DNA of 64,000 nt from contig NZ_JACETV010000001.1 of NCBI RefSeq assembly GCF_013912375.1, positions 868,001-932,000 on the forward strand, given 5' to 3'. Below, piece after piece: positions 15,127 through 23,755 of the stretch. Position 1 is the first letter of the stretch, and every line of letters starts with the position of its first letter. This DNA is from Emticicia sp. BO119 (GTDB lineage Bacteria; Bacteroidota; Bacteroidia; Cytophagales; Spirosomataceae). Made by a program: the position numbers and the translations under genes. The notes under the pieces are model-generated. The model worked only from the letters and a program-made list of their open reading frames with translations. It made no database searches and was not told where the DNA came from.

Positions 15127-17559
15127 ATGAAAATTTCGTATAATTGGTTAAAAAGTCTGATAGAGATTAAAGAATTACCGGAGGAAATCGGGAAATTATT
15201 GACAGGCACAGGCTTAGAAGTAGAAGGAATAGAAGAGATAGAATCAGTAAAAGGTGGGTTAAAGGGCTTTGTGGTAGGAGAGGTGCTTACCTGTGAGCCT
15301 TTTATGGTAAAAGAGAAACAATTAAGCCTGACAACTGTTGATATTGGTGCTGAAACACCTTCAACTATCGTGTGTGGTGCTTCTAATGTACGTGCAGGGC
15401 AAAAAGTAATTGTAGCGACTTTGGGTACGACTATTTATTTTGCAGATGGTAAATCGTTTACGATAGAAAAACGCAAAGTTTACGGATACCCTTCGGAAGG
15501 GATGATTTGTGCGGAAGATGAAATCGGTATTGGTACATCTCATGAAGGTATTTTAGTTTTAGATACTGATTTGCCTAACGGCACTCCTGCTGCCAGATAT
15601 TTTTTGTTAGAGCCTGATTTTCAGATTGAAATTGGTTTAACCCCTAACCGTGCTGATGCGGCTTCACACTTTGGTGTTGCCCGTGATTTGAAAGCAGTAT
15701 TGGGCAGAGAAATCAAATTACCATCAATTGAAAAATTTGCTACTGCCGAACAGAAAACAGACTTTCAAGTAATTCTTGAAAATACGGAGGCTTGTCCTCG
15801 GTTCTGTGGTCTGGAAATTCAGGGGATTACAGTCAAAGAATCACCAGAATGGTTGAAGAAATCCTTACAAGCCATCGGGTTGAACCCCATCAGTAATATA
15901 GTTGATATTACCAACTATATATGCCATACTTTAGGGCAGCCGATGCATGCTTTTGATGCTGATGAAGTAAAAGGTAAAAACATTGTGGTACGTGTGCCAG
16001 AAAAAGGAACAAAATTTGTTACGCTTGATGGTGTAGAAAGAACGCTTTCGGGGTATGACCTGATGGTTTGTAATGCAGAAGAGCCAATGGCTATTGCAGG
16101 GGTATTTGGCGGCCAAAAATCTGGTATTAAATCAACTACCAAAAATATATTTTTAGAGGTCGCTTATTTTAGTCCTGTATGGGTACGTCGTACTGCTACT
16201 TTTCATGGACTAAAAACGGATGCTTCATTCAGATATGAGCGTGGTACAGACCCGAATATGCCACCTTTTGCAATCAGATTGGCGGCTTTGTTGGTACAGG
16301 AATTAGCAGGAGGAAAGATTCTGGATAGTGTGATAGATAATTATCCTACTCCCATCGAAAACCTGACTATCACGGTCAAACACAAAAATATCAACCGCCT
16401 GATTGGAAAAAATCTGGAAGACGAATTGATTCATCGGATTCTTGAAAGTCTTGATATTAAAGTTTTAAGCGATGATGCGTATGAAATGACCGTGAGTGTA
16501 CCGCCCTATAGAGTAGATGTAACGAGAGAGGCCGATGTAATTGAAGAAATATTGCGCATTTATGGTTTTGATAATATTGAGCTTTCGGAAAATCTGCAAG
16601 CTGATTATCTATCAAGTTTCCCCGATAAGGATGCGGATAAATTACAGATGCGCTTGATAGAATTATTAGCGGCTAATGGTTTTAATGAGATTCAAACATT
16701 ATCTATTACAAAGCCTGCTTACAATGAAGCTGTTCAAAGCATTGCAAAGGGTGGACAGGTAACCTTGCTGAATCCATTAAGTGAGGAATTATCGGTAATG
16801 CGCCAAAGCCTGTTATTGACTGGTATGGAGTCGGTGGCTTATAATATTAACCGCCGCCAGAAAGACCTGAAACTGTTTGAGTTTGGTCGCTCATATTTTA
16901 CAAAACAGGATGAAGGGCAAGAGAAAAAATATAAAGAGAGTAAGCATTTAGGTTTGTGGCTTACAGGTAACCAACAAAATGAAACGTGGTTATCAGCCAA
17001 TACACCTGTTGCCTTCCACGATTTGGCTCTGGCAGTGCAAAAGGTATTGAAGAGCATGAAAGTAAACAAGTTTGACACACAGGAAGCTAATGCAGGTATT
17101 TTTCAGTACGGGCTTACTTATTTAATCAACAAAAAACCTGTGGTGAGTTTAGGTCTGGTAAAGTCTTCTATTGCTAAATTGGCTGAGGTAAAACAAGCTG
17201 TTTTCTATGCAGATTTCGACTGGGATTTCTTATTGAAGCAATATTCTGAAAAAGTAGCGTATGTGGAAATACCAAAATTTCCGGAAGTACGCCGTGACTT
17301 ATCTTTGGTAATTGATACCATAACTACTTTTGAGCAGGTATCAGCTATTGCCTACAAAGTTGAAAGAAACCTGTTGAAAGCCGTGAATGTATTTGATATT
17401 TATGAAGGAGAGAAATTAGGAGAAGGCAAAAAATCATATTCAGTGAGCTTTACGCTTTTAGATAAAGAGAAGACATTGACCGACGATAGCATTGATAAGA
17501 CGATGCAACGTCTGATAGCTGCTTATGAGAAAGAGTTGGGGGCTATTATCAGGAAGTAA
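15127..17559 (+). CDS. pheT: Phenylalanyl-tRNA synthetase beta subunit
   Basis: An 810-residue cytosolic subunit of the alpha2-beta2 synthetase that charges tRNA-Phe. It opens with MKISYNWLKSLIEI, the usual start. Domains in order: N-terminal OB tRNA-binding region (about 40-150), the B3/B4 editing region (about 210-390, with GLNPISNIVDITNYICHTLG and QPMHAFDADEVKG), the B5 domain (about 405-475), the synthetase core (about 490-690) and the C-terminal anticodon-binding FDX-ACB domain (about 715-808, starting at KFPEVRRDLSLVID). Length is typical for Bacteroidetes. The alpha-subunit gene pheS is not next to it, as is common in this phylum. Confidence 0.97.
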   Translation: MKISYNWLKSLIEIKELPEEIGKLLTGTGLEVEGIEEIESVKGGLKGFVVGEVLTCEPFMVKEKQLSLTTVDIGAETPSTIVCGASNVRAGQKVIVATLGTTIYFADGKSFTIEKRKVYGYPSEGMICAEDEIGIGTSHEGILVLDTDLPNGTPAARYFLLEPDFQIEIGLTPNRADAASHFGVARDLKAVLGREIKLPSIEKFATAEQKTDFQVILENTEACPRFCGLEIQGITVKESPEWLKKSLQAIGLNPISNIVDITNYICHTLGQPMHAFDADEVKGKNIVVRVPEKGTKFVTLDGVERTLSGYDLMVCNAEEPMAIAGVFGGQKSGIKSTTKNIFLEVAYFSPVWVRRTATFHGLKTDASFRYERGTDPNMPPFAIRLAALLVQELAGGKILDSVIDNYPTPIENLTITVKHKNINRLIGKNLEDELIHRILESLDIKVLSDDAYEMTVSVPPYRVDVTREADVIEEILRIYGFDNIELSENLQADYLSSFPDKDADKLQMRLIELLAANGFNEIQTLSITKPAYNEAVQSIAKGGQVTLLNPLSEELSVMRQSLLLTGMESVAYNINRRQKDLKLFEFGRSYFTKQDEGQEKKYKESKHLGLWLTGNQQNETWLSANTPVAFHDLALAVQKVLKSMKVNKFDTQEANAGIFQYGLTYLINKKPVVSLGLVKSSIAKLAEVKQAVFYADFDWDFLLKQYSEKVAYVEIPKFPEVRRDLSLVIDTITTFEQVSAIAYKVERNLLKAVNVFDIYEGEKLGEGKKSYSVSFTLLDKEKTLTDDSIDKTMQRLIAAYEKELGAIIRK

Positions 17560-17578
17560 AGCTTTAAACTTTAATATG

Positions 17579-17612
17579 AACCACAGAGGCACAAAGAACT
17601 CTGTGGTTTTTT
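17579..17612. terminator. Bidirectional terminator between pheT and the epimerase gene
   Basis: AACCACAGAG (17579-17588) and CTCTGTGGTT (17599-17608) form a 10-bp perfect stem with a 10-nt loop, followed on the plus strand by TTTTTT. It lies between converging genes. The U-tract serves pheT best. Confidence 0.8.
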
Positions 17613-17614
17613 AT

Positions 17615-18022
17615 TTATTCCTTTCGTTCCTGGCACAACTCTACCAGGACACCATTACTGCTCTTAGGATGTAAAAAACACACTAGTTTATTATCCGCCC
17701 CTAATTTGGGTTCAGTATTCAACAAAATAAAACCTTCACTTTCCAATCTCTTCATTTCGGTCTGAATATCATCTACCTCAAAAGCGATATGATGAATACC
17801 TTCACCTTTTTTCTCTATAAATTTGGCAATAGCACTTTCGGGATTGCTTGCTTCTAATAATTCAATTTTTGTTTCATTGACCTTGAAAAATGAAGTCATC
17901 ACTCCTTCACTTTCTACAGATTCTGATTTATAGGGTGCAATATTCAAAAGTTTTGTAAATAAGGTATTTGAAGTAGCAATATCTTTCACGGCTATTCCGA
18001 TATGTTCAACGTTTGTAAGCAT
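17615..18022 (-). CDS. mce: Methylmalonyl-CoA epimerase
   Basis: A 135-residue VOC-superfamily enzyme that interconverts the (R) and (S) forms of methylmalonyl-CoA in propionate metabolism. Features: NVEHIGIAVKDI at the N-terminus (metal-ligand His), then KIELLEAS, GEGIHHIAFEVDDI with the second His, and a C-terminal HPKSSNGVLVELCQ with the conserved Glu. Length and motif order match the family. No methylmalonyl-CoA mutase gene is present in the window. Confidence 0.93.
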   Translation of the reverse strand: MLTNVEHIGIAVKDIATSNTLFTKLLNIAPYKSESVESEGVMTSFFKVNETKIELLEASNPESAIAKFIEKKGEGIHHIAFEVDDIQTEMKRLESEGFILLNTEPKLGADNKLVCFLHPKSSNGVLVELCQERKE

Positions 18023-18109
18023 AAGATGTAATTTATTTGAGGCAAATTATAGATTTTTTGTCTAATAAACTCACTTATTACATAAATTAGAGTTTTAAAG
18101 CTATTACTT

Positions 18110-18919
18110 ATGTTACTTTCAAAAAAACAACTCAGGTATCACCTTCTGGCATGGGGTATGTTCCTGCTTTTGGTTTTTATTAAAGCCAAAGCCATTGATA
18201 CAAATTTCATTATTAGAAACCTCATTTCTTTTATTACGCTTCTTTTTGTGTTTTATATGCATCTATTTATAGTATTTCCTATGATTGGATTAAAAAATAG
18301 TTTGCCTAAGGTATTATCAGGCAGTGTGTCCGTCATTTTTCTGGGAATTATGTTCAGACAAGGTGTTGGCGGTATTTTTCTTCCTGACTCATTCTCACAG
18401 GAGGTATTCTGGGTACAATTCAGGTTAAATCTCTTATTTACTGTCATTAGCCTTGCCTATTGGTTTATTGTCAAAAACAATGACTATAAAAAAATGCAAT
18501 TGCAGAGCAGTATGATTGAGTCAGAATGGCAATTACTTAATCCACAGGACAATCCGCCCCCATTTACTGAATTGCCTGGTAAAATAAGTGAAAGAAATCA
18601 TTTTTTTGTAAAGACAGGAGTCAGAAATAAACTGGTTAAAATTGATTTTTCTCAAATACAATACATTGAAAGCCAGAGTAATTATGTTATTTTCCATCTC
18701 GATTCTGATAAGATAAAAACCTTGGCAAGTTTAAAAAATATTGAGGCAGAAATGCCATCTGATCAATTTATTCGCATTCATAGTTCCTTTATAATCGCCA
18801 AGAGCATTATTACGGGTATAGAAGGAAATATGATGAATACAATTAATAAAAACTTACCTATAGGAGCTAAATATAAGAAAACAGTGCTTTATTATATTGA
18901 ACAAAATACATTACAATAA
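18110..18919 (+). CDS. Membrane-anchored LytTR transcription regulator
   Basis: A 269-residue protein. The N-terminal half (about 1-122) has four hydrophobic segments. A linker (about 125-160) follows, then a C-terminal LytTR DNA-binding domain (about 163-265) with KLVKIDFSQIQYIESQSNYV, FIRIHSSFIIAK and NLPIGAKYKKTV. The linker MQLQSSMIESEWQLLNPQDN is very like the H-box entry of LytS-type kinases (ESExxxLKAQINPHFLFN), but stops at the point where the catalytic His would be. The gene may therefore descend from a fusion between the membrane part of a LytS-type kinase and the effector of its LytR partner. Targets unknown. The serine hydrolase gene begins 129 bp downstream on the same strand. 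Confidence 0.85.
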   Translation: MLLSKKQLRYHLLAWGMFLLLVFIKAKAIDTNFIIRNLISFITLLFVFYMHLFIVFPMIGLKNSLPKVLSGSVSVIFLGIMFRQGVGGIFLPDSFSQEVFWVQFRLNLLFTVISLAYWFIVKNNDYKKMQLQSSMIESEWQLLNPQDNPPPFTELPGKISERNHFFVKTGVRNKLVKIDFSQIQYIESQSNYVIFHLDSDKIKTLASLKNIEAEMPSDQFIRIHSSFIIAKSIITGIEGNMMNTINKNLPIGAKYKKTVLYYIEQNTLQ

Positions 18920-19048
18920 TTCTGTAAATATGTCTACATAACCTATCAAAGAGTTTATCCTTTGTAAATAGCAATTTGCATAAGCTATTATTTTGCTATT
19001 AACAGACTTCTTAGCTTGCTTGCCTATTTTCAATTAAATCAGTAGTAT

Positions 19049-20230
19049 ATGTCTGTTATTTATTCCGCTATTTTAAAGAGAAGCTTAGTCTTATATTTAA
19101 TTGTTGTTTTTTTGTCAGCGAATTGTCAGAAATATGATAATTCTAAAAGTATCAATAAAGATGCTTCTTCGGTTGGTTTATCTTTGAACATTGATTCTGG
19201 CAGGGTTGATAAATATATTCTGGCTCGCATGGCACAATCAAAGATTCCTGCCATATCAATAGGTATTGTATATAAAGGCGATTTGATTTATGCAAACGCT
19301 TATGGGAAAGCAAATCTGGAACATAATATTGCTTTAAAGCCCGAGAGCCCTTTCAAACTCGCCTCACTTACCAAACCATTTACGGCTTTTGCAATTCTGC
19401 AATTATTCGAAAAAGGGAAAATCAAATTAGACGAAAAGGCAAGCTTTTATCTGAAAAACTTACCTATCAAATGGGAGACAATTACCGTACGACAATTGCT
19501 GAGTCATACTTCCGGTCTGGCTGATTATTTTCAATCGCCTGACTGGTCATGGCAAAATTCATGGCGATTAGATTTGAGCCATAAAGAATTTATTGCCATG
19601 AACGAGAAATCGCCAATAATATTCAGCCCTGGTGAAAGAATGCAATACTGTAATACCAACTATTATTTATTGGGAATGATTATAGAGGTGATTACCGGTA
19701 AAAGTTATAACCAATATCTGAAAGAAGAAATATTTGAGCCTTTGGGTATGAGCCATACCCAAATAGATAAGTCGGAAATGTTGATTTCTGATAGGGTAAA
19801 TGGATATACATTGTCTGATAAAAAACTGCTTAATGCGGAATATACAAGCAATACATGGGCCTATTCAGAAGGCGGACTCATATCTACTGTTGAGGATTTG
19901 GCGAAGTTTGATAAAGCCTTATATAGTGAAGCATTGCTAAGAAAAGAAACAATTAAAGAAATGTGGTCTCCCTCAAAACTTAAAAACGGAAAGGAAGGAG
20001 TGATAGGTGATAACGGAGCAGGTAATCCCAATCATTATGGACTTGGTTGGTTTTTGAGTGATTATAAAGGACATAAATTGACATTAGCAGGTGGAAATAA
20101 ACCCGGCTTTACCTGCACTTATTTCCATTTTGAAGATAAGAGTCTTTCAATTATTATTTTATCAAACCTTTCTTCAAGTCCATTGTACCCAATGGCTGGT
20201 GAGATTGCTGAAATGTATTTGAATTGGTGA
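19049..20230 (+). CDS. Serine hydrolase, class C beta-lactamase/penicillin-binding family
   Basis: A 393-residue protein with an N-terminal hydrophobic segment and lipobox-like FLSANC, so probably lipid-anchored in the periplasm. Motifs: nucleophile S106 in SLTK (S-x-x-K), Y-x-N at MQYCNTNYY, and a C-terminal LAGGNKPGF in the position of the KTG motif. Such proteins are usually D-alanyl-D-alanine peptidases or esterases; true beta-lactamase activity cannot be assumed. It lies in the same orientation as the LytTR gene. Confidence 0.9.
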   Translation: MSVIYSAILKRSLVLYLIVVFLSANCQKYDNSKSINKDASSVGLSLNIDSGRVDKYILARMAQSKIPAISIGIVYKGDLIYANAYGKANLEHNIALKPESPFKLASLTKPFTAFAILQLFEKGKIKLDEKASFYLKNLPIKWETITVRQLLSHTSGLADYFQSPDWSWQNSWRLDLSHKEFIAMNEKSPIIFSPGERMQYCNTNYYLLGMIIEVITGKSYNQYLKEEIFEPLGMSHTQIDKSEMLISDRVNGYTLSDKKLLNAEYTSNTWAYSEGGLISTVEDLAKFDKALYSEALLRKETIKEMWSPSKLKNGKEGVIGDNGAGNPNHYGLGWFLSDYKGHKLTLAGGNKPGFTCTYFHFEDKSLSIIILSNLSSSPLYPMAGEIAEMYLNW

Positions 20231-20257
20231 GTAATTTGGAAGTTCATCAAACTCAAA

Positions 20258-20653
20258 CTACCAAACCTCTGGATAAGGATGAAAAATCTTATAGATTCTC
20301 CAGAGAATGGCGAGAATCCCAAAGCAAAACAGGGCAGTCGTTTGCCATTTAAAGAAGCTCCGGGCGTCTACCTTCTCTATAATAGTTTCGGGTAACATAT
20401 AATATCTTCTGATCAGCCAATACAAAAAAGTAAGGAACAACCCAAAGGCCAGGCTAATGCCAATGTTTATGCTGATTCTGCTCAGAATATAGTTTTCTGG
20501 GGAGCCGGTATATAATTCAAATAGCGCATCCGGCGAGATAAGGACTTCAGCAGATATAAAGGCAGTGTTTAATAATAAAACAATAAAGCCCCAGACTGCG
20601 ATTTGACAATAGCCGAAACAAGTAAATAAGATAATGCCTAAAACTGGTTTCAT
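20258..20653 (-). CDS. Small integral membrane protein, unknown function
   Basis: A 131-residue protein with about four hydrophobic segments: PVLGIILFTCFGYCQIAVWGF, a second around VLLLNTAF, ISINIGISLAFGLFLTFLYWL and TTALFCFGILAILWRIYKI. No family recognised. I start at ATG 20653, next to the first membrane segment. An ATG nine codons earlier (20680) would place the start 3 bp after the upstream TPR gene and is equally possible. Either way the two genes look like an operon. Confidence 0.65.
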   Translation of the reverse strand: MKPVLGIILFTCFGYCQIAVWGFIVLLLNTAFISAEVLISPDALFELYTGSPENYILSRISINIGISLAFGLFLTFLYWLIRRYYMLPETIIEKVDARSFFKWQTTALFCFGILAILWRIYKIFHPYPEVW

Positions 20654-20683
20654 TTTGTTTGCACGTATTTCAATAAACAATAC

Positions 20684-21322
20684 TTAATTTGTTTTCTTAT
20701 TCAATTTCCGATGAGCTTCTTTCAATCCATTCTTAGCCTCATTAAAATTGGGGTCAATAATAAGGGCGGTTTTAAAATCGGCATTTGCTTCATTATACTT
20801 CTTTAAATGATTTAAAGTGTTCCCACGATTCGAATAGTATTCGGCCTTTCTTGGAGTCATCTCAATTGCTCTACTAAAGTCTTGCAAGGCTTCATCATAA
20901 CGACCAATATTATCTAAACAGATACCTCTATAATTGTAGGTCCGCGAATTAGTACTATTGAGAGTAATGGCCTTGTCGAAATCTATGATGGCTTCGGTGT
21001 ATTTGGTGAAGTTTTTATAGCTTGTTCCTCTGTTATGATATGCATCGACGGCTTTGTCTCCTTCAATTTCAATAATTTTTGTGTAGGTACCAATAGCTTC
21101 ATCATAATGACCTAAGGCATCCAGACTTAAGCCTTTGCTATTATAAGCTCTTGTATTATTCGGATTCATTTGAATCGCTTTATTAAAGTAAGTGATAGCT
21201 TCTTCATAAGCACCTTTAGCATATTTTTGTTCTCCGGCTTTTAGATAGTCTTCAGCATTTTGGGCTTGTAAACCAATAAAAATAAAGAGAAAAAATATCA
21301 GAAGAATGACACGGCGTTTCAT
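20684..21322 (-). CDS. Secreted TPR-repeat protein
   Basis: A 212-residue exported protein. The signal peptide (RVILLIFFLFIFIGLQAQ) is followed by about five tetratricopeptide repeats filling the mature part. Cores include AEDYLKAGEQKYAKGAYEEA, YNSKGLSLDALGHYDEA, YHNRGTSYKNFTKYTEA, YNYRGICLDNIGRYDEA and YSNRGNTLNHLKKYNEA. These make a superhelical protein-binding scaffold in the periplasm. The partner is unknown. A small membrane protein follows directly, so the two may work together. Confidence 0.9.
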   Translation of the reverse strand: MKRRVILLIFFLFIFIGLQAQNAEDYLKAGEQKYAKGAYEEAITYFNKAIQMNPNNTRAYNSKGLSLDALGHYDEAIGTYTKIIEIEGDKAVDAYHNRGTSYKNFTKYTEAIIDFDKAITLNSTNSRTYNYRGICLDNIGRYDEALQDFSRAIEMTPRKAEYYSNRGNTLNHLKKYNEANADFKTALIIDPNFNEAKNGLKEAHRKLNKKTN

Positions 21323-22028
21323 TAAAGTGTTTTTTAAATTTCAGGAGTCTAATTAAAAAAATTAATTTTTTTTTAATTATCGGTAGTATAATTATTCTTT
21401 ATGGATAAACTAAGTATTTATACCTGGAAGTAATAAATAAAAATACGTGTGTAATTTTATTAAAAAAACTATATACATAAGAAATTGTATCAAAGAAAAA
21501 ATTTCTACCGTTTAATCAGAAAAAACGGTATAGTATTTGTCCTATTAGTAGCATACAAGTACGAAGAAAGACGGAAAAACGGAGCTTTTTCCGGGTTTTT
21601 AAGGAAAGTAGAATTAATACACGATGAATTTACCCGATTGACATTCAGGCCTTAAGTCAGGAATATTAATGACAAAGACCATGCCAATCATAAAAGCACC
21701 CACAGCTATTCATAAAGAGTGATTATCTATAAGAAATTATTGTACCTGTTTATTCTTACTAAAACTAAAAAGTCTTGTGTTTGAGGCAACTTAAACACAG
21801 GTTATTATTTTTTATTCTGATAGATTTGGTATTAAGCGCAGTAATCTGCTTATCACCCTCACTCCGTACTGAATTTTTTGAAAACGGCCATCCAGATAGA
21901 ACTAAGGTAAAAAAAAACACCAACCCATTGAGTAAAAAGTGCTTTCATTATAGAAGTAATAATAGTGCTTGTGCGCTACTATTCTTGTTTTGTCATAATT
22001 ATAATCAAAATCTTTATTGCTAAAGAGT
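21323..22028. other. 700-bp intergenic region between divergent genes
   Basis: No convincing gene. It holds an AT-rich palindromic stretch near 21356-21380, a small dyad ACCGTT/AACGGT near 21508-21530, a GGAAAA/TTTTCC hairpin near 21572-21590, and an AATAGT/ACTATT dyad near 21960-21982 ahead of the hybrid kinase gene. An 82-codon frame here has no coding character and overlaps the kinase start. Confidence 0.45.
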
Positions 22029-23558
22029 ATGAAAAACGTTATGGATGCCGAAAATTACCATCTATTGCTGGCTGAATTGATTAATGAACATTTACCCAAA
22101 AACCATTCAAGATATAAATTCATGGACGGTTTCTTAAAGTCGGTAAACGACCTGTGTTTCAGGTTTGAACATGAAAAAGAGCAGCTTAAAGCATTAGTAC
22201 GCCCGAGTGAAAGAAAGTATGCTGAGATCAATCGTAAGTTGCAGGAAGAAATTGAACAGAGACGAGAATCTGTTCAGAAACTTTCGGAAGGTATCAGTAA
22301 ACTGGATTTACCCAAACATTACAAATTGCCTGATTTTGATGGCGAAAACCTGTTTGAACTGGCTGTATTTATCAAAAAACTGTTGATTTATCAACAAGGC
22401 ATTGAAATTCAGTTAAGAAAGGCTAAAGAAGATGCCGACAAGGCCTCTGATGCTAAGACTGAGTTTTTATCAATGATGAGCCATGAGCTCAGAACACCTC
22501 TCAATGGAATTGTTGCTATGACCTACCTGATGCAACAGGAAAATCATAGTAACGAAATGCTTGAGAATCTTAAAATTTTACAGTTTTCTGCCGAAAACCT
22601 GAATGTGCTTATCAACGATATTCTTGATTTCAGTAAAATTGAGGCAGGAAAGGTTGAACTCGAAAGTATCGACTTCAATATTAAAGACCTGATCAGTAAT
22701 ATCAAGAAATCAATTGAGGTGCATGCGGCTTCAAAAGAGGTAGAAATTGAATTAGATTATGATGATAATATTCCTGAACACCTTATCGGAGATCCGCTTC
22801 GCCTGAGTCAGATAATGAATAATCTGGTAAATAATGCAGTGAAATTCACAGATCACGGACAAATTACGATGAAAGTCCGATTGAATCATTTTACAGATGA
22901 TTCGGTATGTATTGATGTTTCGGTTAAGGATACAGGGATAGGAATTGCTCAGGAAAATTTGTCGAGAATTTTTGAAAAGTTTGCCCAGGCTGATAAGCAG
23001 ATTACCCGGCGTTTCGGAGGAACTGGATTAGGCTTGGGAATTACTAAAAAGTTATTGGAACTGCACGGTAGCAAAATTCATGTAGAAAGCGAAGTCGGTA
23101 AAGGCTCAGACTTCTTTTTTGCCATTAATCTGAAAACGGCCGTTCAACCGAATAAGATTATAAGAAAGGAGGAAATCTTAGACCAGCAAATTCTGAAAGG
23201 TACTAAAGTACTATTAGTAGAAGACTATCCGATTAATGTAAAAATTGCTACAAGATTTTTAGAAAAATGGGGGATGAACTACGATACAGCCGCTAACGGA
23301 CGAATTGCCGTTGAGAAACTGTCTAAAAATGATTATCAGATTGTTTTAATGGACCTTTTAATGCCTGAAATGGATGGTTATACCGCTACAGAAAATATAA
23401 GAAAATTCGACAAAAGAACTCCGATTATCGCTCTTACTGCTTCGGTTCTTAATACACAAGACAGAGTTTATGAAGTAGGTATGAATGGTTTTGTTACGAA
23501 GCCTTTCAACCCAAAAGAGTTATTTCAAAAAATCAACAAGTATGCTTTACGAGCTTAA
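22029..23558 (+). CDS. Cytosolic hybrid sensor histidine kinase/response regulator
   Basis: A 509-residue protein without membrane segments. The N-terminal region (about 1-135) is helical and partly coiled coil and shows no known sensor domain. HisKA follows, with the phospho-His in FLSMMSHELRTPLNGIV, then HATPase_c with an N-box (NNLVNNAVKFTDHG), G1 (DTGIGI), F (IFEKFAQAD) and G2 (GGTGLGLGI). A C-terminal receiver domain has its phospho-Asp in IVLMDLLMPEMDG and Lys in VTKPFN. There is no DNA-binding output, so the signal passes by phosphorelay or by protein contact. I start at ATG 22029; a TTG four codons earlier is less likely. A terminator follows. Confidence 0.93.
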   Translation: MKNVMDAENYHLLLAELINEHLPKNHSRYKFMDGFLKSVNDLCFRFEHEKEQLKALVRPSERKYAEINRKLQEEIEQRRESVQKLSEGISKLDLPKHYKLPDFDGENLFELAVFIKKLLIYQQGIEIQLRKAKEDADKASDAKTEFLSMMSHELRTPLNGIVAMTYLMQQENHSNEMLENLKILQFSAENLNVLINDILDFSKIEAGKVELESIDFNIKDLISNIKKSIEVHAASKEVEIELDYDDNIPEHLIGDPLRLSQIMNNLVNNAVKFTDHGQITMKVRLNHFTDDSVCIDVSVKDTGIGIAQENLSRIFEKFAQADKQITRRFGGTGLGLGITKKLLELHGSKIHVESEVGKGSDFFFAINLKTAVQPNKIIRKEEILDQQILKGTKVLLVEDYPINVKIATRFLEKWGMNYDTAANGRIAVEKLSKNDYQIVLMDLLMPEMDGYTATENIRKFDKRTPIIALTASVLNTQDRVYEVGMNGFVTKPFNPKELFQKINKYALRA

Positions 23559-23615
23559 CAAAAGTTTTAGTAAAGTTATTTAACCCCCTTAGTAGTAAAA
23601 GAAATTTACCCTTTT

Positions 23616-23655
23616 AAAGCCTCATTCTCTTAGAGAGTTGAGGCTTTTGAGTTTT
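23616..23655 (+). terminator. Intrinsic terminator of the hybrid kinase gene
   Basis: AAAGCCTCA (23616-23624) pairs with TGAGGCTTT (23639-23647), with a nested CTCT/AGAG stem inside, followed by TTGAGTTTTAT. It lies 58 bp after the stop codon. Confidence 0.7.
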
Positions 23656-23755
23656 ATAACAAAGGGTCATACCTGATGCCAATTTACGGATTCAATGTAG
23701 CTTCACAGATTAAAAATGTGTAAATTTGTAATTTAGGAAATAAAATAAGTATAAA

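Noticed and set aside
21775-22023. 82-codon plus-strand frame before the hybrid kinase
   Set aside because: No domain, irregular composition, and it overlaps the kinase start; probably chance.
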